NCBI GenBank assembly: GCA_937950315.1
Contig: CALFDU010000103.1
Location: 1 to 64,000, forward strand
DNA from: an uncultured Saprospiraceae bacterium
Lineage (GTDB): Bacteria > Bacteroidota > Bacteroidia > Chitinophagales > Saprospiraceae
Direction: 5' to 3'
DNA: 64,000 nucleotides
Shown: positions 36,401 through 45,378 of the stretch, one piece after another
How positions within the stretch are numbered: position 1 is the stretch's first letter
Layout: each line of letters starts with the position of its first letter
Notes under the pieces: generated by a model
What the model was told of the DNA's origin: nothing
The model's input: the letters and a program-made list of their open reading frames with translations, nothing else
Database searches by the model: none
Program-made: the position numbers and the translations under genes

Positions 36401-36533
36401 CTTGAACGACTCCGTCGATTTGGCCTTCTCCATTTGTCATTGCATAAACTGCGCCGACCGGAGCTTGAGAATAACTATTGTATGATATCCCTAGGATAAG
36501 GAACATCATCATTGTAAGTTTATTTTTAAACAT
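30450..36533 (-). CDS. Giant secreted protein: three beta-propellers, two spondin domains and a T9SS sorting tail
   Basis: The 2027-residue surface protein has an N-terminal signal peptide (cleavage after NSYSQ). It is built from a ~740-residue module that occurs twice in full and once in part. Each module begins with VGAVYAMTNGEGQI and a lactonase/YncE-type beta-propeller (~430 residues). In modules 1 and 2 this is followed by a spondin-N-like domain (RYKVTFDAAWSEITHPTDFP, then FSPVAGLTHN and SPDWIVAVRDLNL) and a Cys-containing linker (GGPFSFCVDG). Module 3 has only the propeller. The chain ends in a T9SS type A tail (NVYPNPSDG, then LSPGIYLVKLN). The role is probably adhesion or matrix binding (inference). 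The protein has clear internal duplication with high DNA identity. Confidence 0.85.
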   Translation of the reverse strand: MFKNKLTMMMFLILGISYNSYSQAPVGAVYAMTNGEGQIDGVVQGPNSIVGFAQADDGTLTQIGSYLTGGNGGDFDGGEGLDPLISAYAITKTLDNKFVLAVNAGSNTVTVMSVNSDYSLSVTDTESTIDVGPNSIAYVPSKRFGVNGLVYVSNITRAQFLDQGEPAQQGSIIGYWLLDDGSLEPIADSRRELANRPSAVQISPDGDFVVVASINSGSSALASGSEDEIVVYGVNADGTLSENQLSGATSTLRDNAEGRNLPSAIGFQIVENNYVVVTEAREFRPDGTPPVFPGLQDGSVSTWQIAPDGSLTPINLDVASGENNTGRTACWLDFSDPNTFFVSNAIEAGLASYTFNEGVIELIDQTAAVGIGATGNTTDPAAAFGTTQGWIDLWISDDGRYLYQAYGLEGTIGVFAINGTELTLVQEITGTLPTNNIQGIVSVGIPQSDNTISARYKVTFDAAWSEITHPTDFPGDPRFSPVAGLTHNSSVRLFNEGDIATEGLVNISQTGSRDPLDSELATIINSGAGQFYIESDTRVRPSPDTISTTFEITESHPLVSLTSMIAPSPDWIVAVRDLNLMENGDFVESKIVQFIPYDTGSDSGETFESENENTDPREGIFEIVDGPLSNQGRIPSIGIWRFERIDENSNCDVAGGTLEGGPFSFCVDGVPDNIPAGSLSVTNATGTNSTWIITDDTGVIIGLPGDITAPEFDQAGVGVCFIRNLSYEDGLTGLTAGANIADLSGCFDLSNAVYVNREQCVVAPAGAVYAMTNGEGQIPGNVQGPNSIVGFMQAEDGTLTQIGSFPTGGNGGDFDGGEGLDPLISAYAITKTNDNKFVLAVNAGSNTVTAMAVNSDFTLSVTDTESTIDIGPNSIAYVPSRRFGINGLVYVSNITRDEFLAEGEPAQQGSILGYWLLDDGTLVPIADSYRELANRPSAIQISPDGDFVVVASINSGSSALASGSEDEIVVYGVNADGTLTENQLAGATSTLRDNAEGRNLPSAIGFQIVGDNYVVVTEAREFRPDGTPPVFPGLQDGSVSTWQIAPDGSLTAINLDVASGENNTGRTACWLDFSDENTFFVSNAIEAGLAAYTFNDGVIELIDQTAAVGIGATGNTTDPASAFATTQGWIDLWISDDGRYLYQAYGLEGTIGVFEINGTELTLVQEITGTLPSNNIQGIVSVGVPQSENAITARYKLTFDAAFSELTHPNEFPVNPRFSPVAGLTHNSSVRLFNDGDIATDGLVNISQTGSRDPLDSELANIINTGAGQFYIESDTRVFPSPDTISTTFEISESHPYVSLTSMIAPSPDWIVAVRDLNLFENGDFIESKVVQFIPYDTGSDSGESYESDNQNTDPREGIFEIVDGPLSNNGSIASLGVWRFERIDENSNCGVEGGSIVGGPFNFCVDGIDDSIEAGAISVSNATGTNSQWIITDNLGEIMELTDDILAQEFEQFGEGVLFIRHLSYDDGIVGLEVGNNIEDLQGCFDLSIAVSVNNEICDPVTPVGAVYAMTNGEGQIDGNVQGPNSIVAFAQAEDGTLTQIGSYPTGGNGGDFDGGEGLDPLISAYAITKTLDNRFVLAVNAGSNTVTSMTVNDDYSLTVSDTETTVDIGPNSIAYIPSDLEGISGLVYVSNITRDEFLALGEPAQQGSIIGYWLLNDGSLEPIADSRRELGNRPSAVQISPDGNFLVVASINSGSSALDNGNEDEIVVYGVNEDGTLSDTQLAGATSTLRDNAEGRNLPSAIGFQIVGDNYVVVTEAREFRPDGTPPVFPGLQDGSVSTWQIGADGSLTAIDLDVASGENNTGRTACWLDFSDENTFFVSNAIEAGLASYSFNDGSIELIDQTAAVGVGATGNTTDPAAAFGTTEGWIDLWISDDGRYLYQAYGLSGTIGVYEITGTELALVQEFTGALPTNNIQGIVSVGTIDVISSTSDQILSSEEVNFNVYPNPSDGNTISINFDLDERSDYSISIIGVNGAVVSNTSSFTRSGERGSNTVQVSDMNLSPGIYLVKLNLDNGSISQKFIVQK
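30770..36475 (-). repeat. 2.2-kb tandem duplication inside the giant propeller gene
   Basis: Equivalent points (coding AVYAMTNGEG) occur at about 36440, 34223 and 32003 on the plus strand, a period of about 2.22 kb. Long stretches are nearly identical between copies, for example the block coding FPGLQDGSVSTWQI. Confidence 0.85.
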
Positions 36534-37347
36534 AATAATAATTTTTTGATGTTGATAAAAAACTGAAAGCAGGTGTTAGATTGCTTTCAAATTTTCCCTT
36601 TAATAAATTGCTAAAAATTAAGAATGATACTTTTACATTATTCGCTTCAGATAAAATTGAAGAATTGTTGTTTTGGATTTTGTTAGTACTTAAAAGAAAT
36701 GAGCTGATCAATTCTCTAAACTTTGCGTGAGTGCATTGTGATTCTTTTAAGAACTTACTGATAATAAAAAGTGTAAAATTTTTCATCGTTATTTTTTATC
36801 CAAACAACTTCATTCTTTTTTCGACTGAAGTTTTGTATCGAAGTACGATTCAAAATTAGGCGAGCTATTGTGGAAGTAAATATTCTATTCTTCCCTCAGA
36901 ATAGACAATTTTTCCCGAGGGTATTTTTTACTCTTTTTTACACCTTATAGTGTCATGTTTTTTTTAGGTGAAAAAAATTAATTTATTTTTTGCAGACACT
37001 TTTTAAATCCCATTAAATTGGAGTTTTGAACTTAAATAATTTGTAAAATGAATTTGAAATTTTCAAAAAGAAATGATGATCCAGGCGTGTGATAAATTTT
37101 TATTTGCTTTTTTTTTAGTTTAAAAATTTAAGCCCATAAAATTTGTAGTTATTGATTTTTGAATTTGTCAAGTGCTGTTGAAAGTATTGTTATTATTGAG
37201 TTTCGTAAAGTTTTGGTGATATAATTAAAAATTATTCAGAGATCAAAGCAACCCATAGCGCATATGATGCATATACAAATTGTAGGTCGACCTCTCAAAA
37301 CGAAATAGGTTTTTCTAATGCCTGCACTAGCACAAAAAAAACAACCC
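36534..37347. other. AT-rich divergent intergenic region
   Basis: About 810 bases separate the two giant divergent surface-protein genes. The sequence is very AT-rich with long A and T runs. A short frame on the minus strand (36526-36786) has no protein-like features. The region probably holds both promoters, but no well-spaced TTG/TAnnTTTG pair stood out. A weak hairpin with ACACC/GTGT arms lies near 36940-36955. Confidence 0.4.
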
Positions 37348-40300
37348 ATGAAATTATTTACACAATTAATTATTTTCCTTTTTTTATGCAGTCATGCAGT
37401 TGGACAAACTGTAGAATTGCAACGTGAAGCGGACTTAGATCCGGAGCTCTATTCTATCTCTGGAATTGGGTTTTTAGAGGAGTTAGATAATGGCGAATTG
37501 CAGTTCAGATTATCAGACGATTTTGACACTCCGGCGGGTCCTGATGTTAGAGTACTTTTGAATACTTCAATATCAGGTTCAGGTGGAGTTGAGTTGGTTA
37601 ATCTTTCAACTATTGGACATTTTAGCGGAGCATTAACAGTACCAGTTCCTTCAGGAATTGACATAGAAGATTATGACTTTGTTGTTTTCTTTTGTGTTGC
37701 TTTTAATCAACTTTGGGCTTCTGGTGAATTTGGAGATACAATAGATCTTACTGGAGGAGGAGCTGAATGTGAATCAAGTAGTGTTGAAAATCAAAACGGA
37801 AATAATGAAATTGATATTTGTCCATTAGATAATAATAGTGATGAAATATTTTTTGAAAACTCGTTAGGACTTTCAGCCGGATCAGAATATGTATATCTAA
37901 TAACAGATGAAGATGAGATACTACTAGAAGTAGTAGAAGAAGATAGTTATGATTTTGAAGGATCTGATTTAGAAGAGCAGAGAGTTTATGGATTACATTA
38001 TGCAGGAAGTCTTGATGCAGAAATTGGAAGTGATAGAATGCAAACTACTGCTTCTGATTGCTTTGAGCATTCTGATGACCAAGATTTTATTACCATTACA
38101 AAAAATGCTTGTCCAAATTGTGAAGAAAGTGAAGTAAGTATAATTGGTGGTGCATCTTCAATAGATATATGTCCTTCAGATAATAGTAGTGACTTAGTGA
38201 TATTTGAAAATTCATTAAATATCACGAATGAAGATGAATACGTGTATTTGATTACCGATGAAAATGAAATTTTACAAGAATTGGTTTTTGATCAATTCTT
38301 TGACTTTGAAGGTACATCTGAAGATGTACAGAGAGTATATGGTATGCATTATGAAGGTACAATCGATGTCGCTTTTGGTTCAGACCGTTTTGCAACTACT
38401 GCTTCAGGTTGTTTTGAGCATTCTGATGATTCGGACTTTATTACGATTACAAAAAATGCATGTATTCCAGAATTTGAATGTCTTTCAAGTGGAATTTCAA
38501 GTAATGAAGGTTTGAGTTATGATATATGTCCAACGGATGGTTCCTCTGATGAGCTTGTGTTTACAAACACACTTGATCTAGATCCAGGCGTCAATTATGC
38601 ATACCTAATAACTGATGAAAATGAATTTTTACAAGAGGTAATCTTGGATGACACGTTTGATTTTGAAGGATCTGATCTTAATACACAAAGAGTTTATGGG
38701 ATGCATTATGATGGAACAATTAATTCTGCGGTAGGTATGCACAGAAGCGCAACTACTGCTTCTGGTTGTTTTGAACATTCGAATGCAATTGATTTTGTGG
38801 AGATAACAAAGAATGCGTGCATTCCGGAATTTGAATGTTTGGCAAATGAAGTTTCTAGCAATAATGGTTTGAATTATAGTTTCTGTACTACAGATGGACA
38901 ATCTGATGTAGTAGCATTGTCCAACAGTCTTGGATTGCCAGCAGGCACCAATTATGCATATCTAGTTACTGATGTAAATGAGATGCTTTTAGCTGTAGTA
39001 TTAAGTGATGTATACGATTTTGAGGGTTCTACCTTGGATGCACAAAGAGTATATGGTATACACTATGATGGTGTATTGAATCCTCAGATAGGTCAGAACA
39101 GAACTCAGACAACCGCTTCAAATTGTTTTACACATTCAAATTCAAATGTATTCATTAGTATATTGAATGACGATTGTGCTCCAATATTTAATTGCATAGC
39201 AAGTACAGTTAATAGTGGCGGCCAAACAAGTCTTTCTATTTGTGCAAACGATGGGGTAAGTGATATAGTTCCGCTTAATAATAGTATAAACGCAGCACCA
39301 GGAATGCATTATGCATATCTTATTACGGATGCCAATGATGTAGTGGTCGATGTAAGCTTGAATAGTCAATATGATTTTGAAGTAGGCAATGAGGAAGCAA
39401 GAAGAGTACACGGAATTCATTTTGATGGAGATCTTCAACCGCAAATAGGGCAGAACAGAATGATGACTACAGCTACTGGATGTTTTACTCACAGCAGTGC
39501 TGCCAACTTTTTAAGTATCACAACCAGTGATTGTGTTGATCCTGTTCAGTGTTTTTCATCGAGCATATCGACAACTACTGGAACCAATGCATTTAACTTC
39601 TGCACAGAAGATGGAATGGCGGATGTTATTGCGTTGACCAATACAACTCCTTCTGTTGCTGAAGGACAATTTGCGTACTTGATTACCGATGAAAATGAAA
39701 TACTACAAGATATATTTTTAAACCCGACCATTAATTTTGAAGGAACGGGTAATACAACACAGAGAATTTATGGAATTCATTACGAAGGGTCCTTGAATTC
39801 TAATATTGGAATGCATCGTTTAGAGACAACAGCAACTGAATGTTTTGAGCATTCAACAGTTGACGGATTTGTATTGATTGAAAAAAGCGCATGTCCACCA
39901 CCATTTGAGTGTCAAGCAAATTTCACTTTTACGGCACAACAACAAGGAGTGGTAACTATATGTCCAAATGATGGAGAAGCAGACCTTATTAGCATTCAGA
40001 ATAATTTGAATGAAGTTCCAGGTCTTAACTATGCCTACTTGATTACTGATGTAAATGATATTTTATTGGAAGTAACAACGGCGAGTGTTATTGATTTTGA
40101 AGGAAGTTCTCTTGATCAGCAGCGAGTACATGGGATTCACTTTGATGGAGACTTAATTAGTTTTGTAGGGCAGAGTAGATTGAATACCATGGCAACAGGA
40201 TGTTTTGTTCATTCAGATGCTACACAATTTTTGACGATATCAAAGGATGGATGTGCGTCATTGTTTGAATGTCGTGAGAGTCTAACAGCAACAACAGATT

Positions 40301-41601
40301 GGGCAACGAGTGTTGATATCTGTCCTTCTGATGGAATGGATGATTTGGTTGCATTGAGAAACAATCTTTTCATCGAGCCAGGCGATAATTATGCTTATTT
40401 GATTACAGATAGAGATGGGATTCTGCAAGAAGTAACATTGGATAGTATTTATAATTTTGAAGGTAGTGTATTGGATGAGCAGCGTGTGTATGGAGTTCAT
40501 TATGATGGTACATTGATGCCAGTAATCGGCGCACATAGAACAGAGACAACTGCGACAGGGTGCTTTACTCATTCAGGCGACAATTTATTTTTGACAGTAA
40601 GTAAAACGGCTTGTGTTTCTACATTTGAATGTGCAGAAAATTTAACAGCTACAACTGATTGGATGACGAATGTTGAGGTATGTCCAACCGATGGAAGTGA
40701 TGATTGGATTGAATTGCGAAATAATCTATTCATTGAACCAGGAGACCACTATGCTTATTTGATTACGGATAGTGATGGAATCGTGCAAGAAGTTACTGTA
40801 GATAGTTTATATAACTTTGAAGGCAGTGGCTTGGAGGAGCAGAGAGTATATGGTATTCATTTTGATGGCACGTTGATGCCAGTAATCGGAGAGCATAGAA
40901 CAGAGACTACTGCAACTGGATGCTTTATGCATTCGGGAGATAATCTATTTTTGACGATTTCAAAAGTTGATTGTGAACCTTCAACATATGAGTGTGTTGA
41001 GAGTTTAACAGCAACATTCGCATGGGTTACTGAGGTGGATATTTGTTCGACAGATGGAACCGATGATTTTATTTTATTACAGAATAATATAGGAGTAGCT
41101 CCAGGGGAGAATTATGCTTTCCTGATTACTGATGAATTTGAAGTGTTGCAGGAAGTGGTTATGGATAGTTTATATAATTTCAACAATACAGGTACTGCTG
41201 AGCAAAGAGTTTATGGAATCAGTTATGATGGAATTTTGGATGCTAAAATTGGAGAAACAAGAAAGAATACAACTGCGAGTAATTGTTTTGTTCATTCGGG
41301 AGACAATCTATTTCTTACGATTAATAAAACAACGGCTTGTCTGACATCAACGGAAGATTTAGAAAATCAAACTGAAATAAATGTATATCCTAACCCAAGT
41401 GAAGGTGTTGTGAATATAGATTATGATCGGTCTGAAGTTGCATTTGAAAAATTAAACATATACAATCACTCAGGACAAGTTGTGCAGAGTGTTGAAGGGA
41501 ATGAAAACATGAATTCAGTAAGTATTGAAAACCCAGGAGTGTACATTCTTCGTTTTGAGAATAGATCAGAAACTGTGATTAAAAAAGTTGTTATTCAATA
41601 G
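37348..41601 (+). CDS. Secreted DM13-domain protein with ten tandem repeats and a T9SS tail
   Basis: The start is placed at ATG 37348, because it begins a proper signal peptide (MKLFTQLIIFLFLCSHAVGQ); an in-frame ATG ten codons earlier would put charged residues ahead of it. The mature protein opens with a DM13-like domain (about residues 30-135: LQFRLSDDFDTPAGPDVRVL, then DYDFVVFFCVAF with its single cysteine). Ten repeats of ~105 residues follow, each with (I/F)CPxDGxxD, NYAYLITDxNEIL, YDFEGSxLxxQRVYGIHYDG and CFxHS, and about four cysteines that could pair within the repeat. A T9SS type A domain (NVYPNPSEG, ENPGVYILRFENR) closes the chain. Function is unknown; the repeats suggest a long surface filament or adhesin. 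Confidence 0.82.
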   Translation: MKLFTQLIIFLFLCSHAVGQTVELQREADLDPELYSISGIGFLEELDNGELQFRLSDDFDTPAGPDVRVLLNTSISGSGGVELVNLSTIGHFSGALTVPVPSGIDIEDYDFVVFFCVAFNQLWASGEFGDTIDLTGGGAECESSSVENQNGNNEIDICPLDNNSDEIFFENSLGLSAGSEYVYLITDEDEILLEVVEEDSYDFEGSDLEEQRVYGLHYAGSLDAEIGSDRMQTTASDCFEHSDDQDFITITKNACPNCEESEVSIIGGASSIDICPSDNSSDLVIFENSLNITNEDEYVYLITDENEILQELVFDQFFDFEGTSEDVQRVYGMHYEGTIDVAFGSDRFATTASGCFEHSDDSDFITITKNACIPEFECLSSGISSNEGLSYDICPTDGSSDELVFTNTLDLDPGVNYAYLITDENEFLQEVILDDTFDFEGSDLNTQRVYGMHYDGTINSAVGMHRSATTASGCFEHSNAIDFVEITKNACIPEFECLANEVSSNNGLNYSFCTTDGQSDVVALSNSLGLPAGTNYAYLVTDVNEMLLAVVLSDVYDFEGSTLDAQRVYGIHYDGVLNPQIGQNRTQTTASNCFTHSNSNVFISILNDDCAPIFNCIASTVNSGGQTSLSICANDGVSDIVPLNNSINAAPGMHYAYLITDANDVVVDVSLNSQYDFEVGNEEARRVHGIHFDGDLQPQIGQNRMMTTATGCFTHSSAANFLSITTSDCVDPVQCFSSSISTTTGTNAFNFCTEDGMADVIALTNTTPSVAEGQFAYLITDENEILQDIFLNPTINFEGTGNTTQRIYGIHYEGSLNSNIGMHRLETTATECFEHSTVDGFVLIEKSACPPPFECQANFTFTAQQQGVVTICPNDGEADLISIQNNLNEVPGLNYAYLITDVNDILLEVTTASVIDFEGSSLDQQRVHGIHFDGDLISFVGQSRLNTMATGCFVHSDATQFLTISKDGCASLFECRESLTATTDWATSVDICPSDGMDDLVALRNNLFIEPGDNYAYLITDRDGILQEVTLDSIYNFEGSVLDEQRVYGVHYDGTLMPVIGAHRTETTATGCFTHSGDNLFLTVSKTACVSTFECAENLTATTDWMTNVEVCPTDGSDDWIELRNNLFIEPGDHYAYLITDSDGIVQEVTVDSLYNFEGSGLEEQRVYGIHFDGTLMPVIGEHRTETTATGCFMHSGDNLFLTISKVDCEPSTYECVESLTATFAWVTEVDICSTDGTDDFILLQNNIGVAPGENYAFLITDEFEVLQEVVMDSLYNFNNTGTAEQRVYGISYDGILDAKIGETRKNTTASNCFVHSGDNLFLTINKTTACLTSTEDLENQTEINVYPNPSEGVVNIDYDRSEVAFEKLNIYNHSGQVVQSVEGNENMNSVSIENPGVYILRFENRSETVIKKVVIQ

Positions 41602-41670
41602 TAGTAAAGTTTCATACAAGGTCGGTTGATTTTTCAATCGAATTGATATTTATTTAAGTGGATTTAAAAA

Positions 41671-41701
41671 AAGTCTTGCAATTTATTGCAAGGCTTTTTT
41701 G
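41671..41701 (+). terminator. Terminator after the ten-repeat protein gene
   Basis: Arms AAGTCTTGCAA and TTGCAAGGCTT (one wobble) with a TTTA loop are followed by a T run, 70 bases after the stop codon. Confidence 0.85.
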
Positions 41702-41867
41702 TTGTTAAATTGTTGGTTGATTTATTTTTTTTGACAGTTTTGAATGATCACTAGCATGCATAAGTTTTGAAACAGGTTAGGTTATGATTTTGATATTTTA
41801 AGATTGGTATTCTAAACTATTAATGACTTACTTTGTTACTAATTATTGAGGTTTAAAATAGCCACAT

Positions 41868-42284
41868 ATGCCAGAAAAGAAAAGACCGGACAACGTAGTA
41901 TTCAATGAGGAAACCAAGAAATATGATGCTGCAATCAAGCCGTATGGAACCAATGTAGGTGCGCCTGCAATCATCAGTACGGATACAACGGCATGGAAAA
42001 ATAGAAGTATCAGTAAGGTCAATCATAAGATTCAGGCAAAGTATCTCGAGTTGAAGGCAGAATATGAGAAAATGATGCTAGAGTATGAATACAACAAACT
42101 CATATTCGATGCTAAGTTTTCTTTTGAGCCTGTGATTGGTGAAACCTATCATTTGTACCTGAGGGAGAATGGTGAGCATTTTCTCTCTATGATTGCTCCT
42201 AATGAATGTAATTTCAATTCAATAGGAAGTTTTTATCTCAATGTCGACCAAGTTTGGATTAAGGTATCAGATCCGGTTGATTGA
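41868..42284 (+). CDS. DUF2452 family protein
   Basis: The 138-residue cytoplasmic protein matches the DUF2452 pattern: RPDNVVFNEETKKYDAAIKP then YGTNVGAPAI at the N-terminus, a coiled helix (IQAKYLELKAEYEKMMLEYE) and a C-terminal SFEPVIGETYHLY region. The family is conserved in Bacteroidota and some eukaryotes but has no known function. It stands alone, with a terminator upstream and a convergent sigma-factor operon downstream. Confidence 0.72.
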   Translation: MPEKKRPDNVVFNEETKKYDAAIKPYGTNVGAPAIISTDTTAWKNRSISKVNHKIQAKYLELKAEYEKMMLEYEYNKLIFDAKFSFEPVIGETYHLYLRENGEHFLSMIAPNECNFNSIGSFYLNVDQVWIKVSDPVD

Positions 42285-42307
42285 TTGTGTTGATGTTAGT
42301 ACCCATC

Positions 42308-43051
42308 TTAGCCCTTCTCTAATTCAATCATCAACTTTTGGGCTTGTGTTTGAAATTCGTGTCCTTGCTCTCCACTCATTTTCTTTAGCTTACTCAGGTA
42401 TTTTTCTTCATTCCCGAGGTGAATATAACATAATGTTTCATGCCATTCTGCTTTCTCTTTAATGGTGTTATTTGACATAGCCAAATGAAAATGTTGTCTA
42501 GCTTTATCAAATTCCTTTTGCTGAAAAGAAATATGAGCCAAATAATATTGAGCTTCTCCATAACTTTCTGAGGTCTTCGGAATTTGGTTTAGTGCTTCTC
42601 CGATACTTTTGTAAGAAGATTCCTGTCTGCGTCCCAAGATCATTTTTACATTGTCAAATGCATTGTTGTCAGCAGATCGAAGGGTGGAAAAGTCCGGATC
42701 GTACGATGCCTCTGCGATCATGATCGGATCTGCTTTTGGCTTTAAAACATAAAAACTAATAACGGAGAGCAGTAGTAGTGCGACCAAGGCAATGATCAAT
42801 TTTTTGATCGGAAACTTTTTATTTGGAAGGTCAACAGGGTCTACAGCATCTTCTTTGTCCCACTCTGTCATATTATTTCTGAGATCCCCATCTGCAAAGA
42901 GTTCCATGTGGTTGAATTCTTCTTTGCTTGAATCATAAAGTGACTTGAATGCTTGATCGCTTTCTAATCTTTCCAAAAATTTTGCTTCTTCGTTGGCATT
43001 CAAATCGCCAAGAAGGAATCTATCGATTAATTTTTGATTGATACTATCCAT
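42308..43051 (-). CDS. Membrane partner of sigma factor with periplasmic TPR-like domain
   Basis: This 247-residue protein has a cytoplasmic N-terminus with an anti-sigma-like start (KLIDRFLLGDLNANEEAKFL, then ERLESDQAF). One membrane helix follows (about residues 84-103). The C-terminal region is helical and TPR-like (SYGEAQYYLAHISFQQKEFD, then KARQHFHLAM). The gene starts one base after the sigma factor stop, so it is translated with it. The layout fits a regulator that holds the sigma factor at the membrane and responds to a periplasmic partner (inference). Confidence 0.65.
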   Translation of the reverse strand: MDSINQKLIDRFLLGDLNANEEAKFLERLESDQAFKSLYDSSKEEFNHMELFADGDLRNNMTEWDKEDAVDPVDLPNKKFPIKKLIIALVALLLLSVISFYVLKPKADPIMIAEASYDPDFSTLRSADNNAFDNVKMILGRRQESSYKSIGEALNQIPKTSESYGEAQYYLAHISFQQKEFDKARQHFHLAMSNNTIKEKAEWHETLCYIHLGNEEKYLSKLKKMSGEQGHEFQTQAQKLMIELEKG

Positions 43052-43052
43052 T

Positions 43053-43592
43053 TCACTTATTTAAGTTTGACTCCTCGAGCCATTTCTTTAATTTTTTTCT
43101 ACATCGGTATAAAGCATTTTTAGCACTTTGCTCTTGGGTGTAGCCCATGATTTCAGCAATTTCTTTCATAGACGTTTTTACAACATAGAGTGATAAAATC
43201 TCTCTACATTGTTCTGTTGCGTTGTCCATAAGTTTTTTAACCAATCGTTTCCTTTCATCTGATTGGACTTCTTGGTAGACTTCAACAGGGTGTTCATGTG
43301 CTTTCAAATCGATTGGGTCTACTTGGACTTCTCTCTGATTTTTCTTCAGAATATTGAAGACCATATATTTAGCGATAGTAACTATGTATGTTTTTATCGA
43401 ACTCTCTCCCTTAAACTTTCCAGCTCTTACGTTTTTATCAAAGGCGATAAAAGCATCTTGCCTTACATCATCTAAGCTTACAGAACCCTTGGTTATTGCC
43501 ATGCACATTTTAGTCATTGATTCTTTCAAGCTTTTATCCAAGTACAAATGCTTCAAGGCATTTTGTCTCTCGGAACCACCTTTTTGAATCAT
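43053..43592 (-). CDS. ECF-like sigma-70 family factor
   Basis: The 179-residue factor has sigma region 2 (LDDVRQDAFIAFDKNVRAGK, then FKGESSIKTYIVTIAKYMVF and NILKK) and region 4 (EQCREILSLYVVKTSMKEIA, then EIMGYTQEQSAKNALYRCRK). Region 4 is in the type often paired with membrane-bound TPR regulators in Bacteroidota. It is divergent from the decayed TPR/MotA/phosphatase/kinase locus and could control it. Confidence 0.85.
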   Translation of the reverse strand: MIQKGGSERQNALKHLYLDKSLKESMTKMCMAITKGSVSLDDVRQDAFIAFDKNVRAGKFKGESSIKTYIVTIAKYMVFNILKKNQREVQVDPIDLKAHEHPVEVYQEVQSDERKRLVKKLMDNATEQCREILSLYVVKTSMKEIAEIMGYTQEQSAKNALYRCRKKLKKWLEESNLNK

Positions 43593-43814
43593 AGTGACTA
43601 AGTCAATATCACTAGTAGGAACTGAATTCGTGTAATAGTGTAATAAGAATCTAAATAGTACTCAAATATAGTTAAGAAAAATTAATGTGACCCAAGGTGA
43701 CCGCCAATAGGGATATGTAGAGGACTTAATCCAAACATTATTTCATTTTTAATCAAAAAATTAATTAATTTGAAATTATCTTCTCGGAGGTACTAACAAC
43801 AATCTTACAGCTTT

Positions 43815-45378
43815 ATGACAACCCCAACGTCAAACTATATCGATGGAAGTAGAATCTTATTTTTAATTTTCATCTTTATTTTTTCTTCTCCTTTTACTCA
43901 TGGTTCCTGCGCCCAGTAAGATACCACGTTGGCATTTCAACTATTGGATAGTGCAATAGTCATAAAGCCTTCAGATCCCAAAGCAGCCAAAATTCTTTGT
44001 GAAGAAGCATTGAAGATCTTAGAAACAAATTTATCTCCTGCCGATTCTTTGCTCATCGATCCCTACATGACCATGGGGAATATTTATGACGATTTGTCTC
44101 AATATGATCAATCGCTAGAGTTTCATCATAAGTCTTTAAGCATTCTTCAGAAGTCATCAAACATAGATGCATTTACGCTCGGAGCGATATACAATAACTT
44201 AGGTAATGTATATGGTAAAATGGGAGATTATACACAAGGTGTCGCATTTATGAAAAAATCAGAATTGCAGTATAGGGGCAATTCTGAGTTGAAGTATAAA
44301 AAGAAGCATAGCAGTGTCTTTGGAAATTTAGGTGTAGCTTATAGAACCGCTGGAAAAACAGAAGAGTCATTGATTTACCAAAAGCAGGCCATTGATTTAT
44401 TAGAAACGATAACGGATACCGCTACGATTAATACCGCTATCAATTATGTCAACTATGGTGTGTCATTAGGAGATGTAGGGAGATTCAATGAAGCTCTATA
44501 AAGCCATGAGGCCGCCCGAAAAATATTGATTGACTTAATGGGAGAAAATCATGTCTACGTAGGATACTGTTACAATAACCTTGGTTTGGTAGCCACAGAG
44601 CAAGGCAATGTCGAATTGGGAAAAGAATATTATGTCAAGGCCTTGAATCTTGCTATTGCCAACAAAGAAAAGGATCCTAAAGGTGTGGCTGTAAGTTGCA
44701 ATAATTTGGGAGTGATTTGTAGGAAGCTTGGAGATTATGATAAGGCACTTGATTATTACCAAAAATCTAGAAATATCAATGATGAAATTTACAAAGATGA
44801 TCATGTTGTCTTTGGAGATTATTATCACAACATAGCCAATATCTATTCTCATCAAGGACTCCTTGAAGAAGCAATGACAAACCATCTAAAGTCATTGGAG
44901 ATATACAACAATGCAGTTGGAGAAAACTCTTATAAGACAGCTGGTCTTTATGAAGATATTGCTTTACTGGAGCATGCATTGGGGAGGCCTGATGAGGCGA
45001 TTGAATTGGCATATAAGTCTATTGATATTTTATTAGAAAAATTTGGGGAAGGGCATGTTTTTTTAGCCAATAAATATGGAATACTTGGTGATTTTTACTT
45101 TGAAGGAGGCTTGTTTGATGAGGCTGAAGAAGTGATAAACAAATCTCTTGATATTTATTTGAATGGAGATTTAGATGGACATCCAGAAATATCTCTTGTT
45201 CTTGCTGATTTGGCTAAAATCCAAGTTGTGAAAAAGCAATGGGTTGAAGCAAGAAATACGATTCAGCAAGCTTTAGATATATTGGATTTTGATGTGTTGG
45301 ATAAAAACTATTCAACTAGGGCCCAAGTGTATGACAGCGAATTATTAGCTGTATTGGATGCGCTGCGAGTACTATATC
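43815..45378 (+). pseudogene. Decayed periplasmic TPR protein gene with two in-frame TAA codons and lost 3' end
   Basis: One continuous frame runs from ATG 43815 to about 45378. It codes a signal peptide (MTTPTSNYIDGSRILFLIFI, ending THGSCAQ) and then tetratricopeptide repeats such as GAIYNNLGNVYGKMGDYTQG and YVGYCYNNLGLVATEQGNVE. The frame is cut by TAA at 43917-43919, just after the signal peptide, and by TAA at 44499-44501 between two repeats. Repeats before and after each stop remain in the same frame and look intact. Either stop could come from a CAA glutamine codon by one C-to-T change. At the 3' end the repeats stop abruptly at about 45378, where a channel-protein remnant begins in another frame. 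Such TPR proteins often work with sigma factors or kinases; that role is inferred. Confidence 0.8.

Noticed and set aside
36526-36786. 86-residue minus-strand frame upstream of the giant propeller gene
   Set aside because: Its composition is that of AT-rich intergenic DNA, it overlaps the next gene's start and has no recognisable features.
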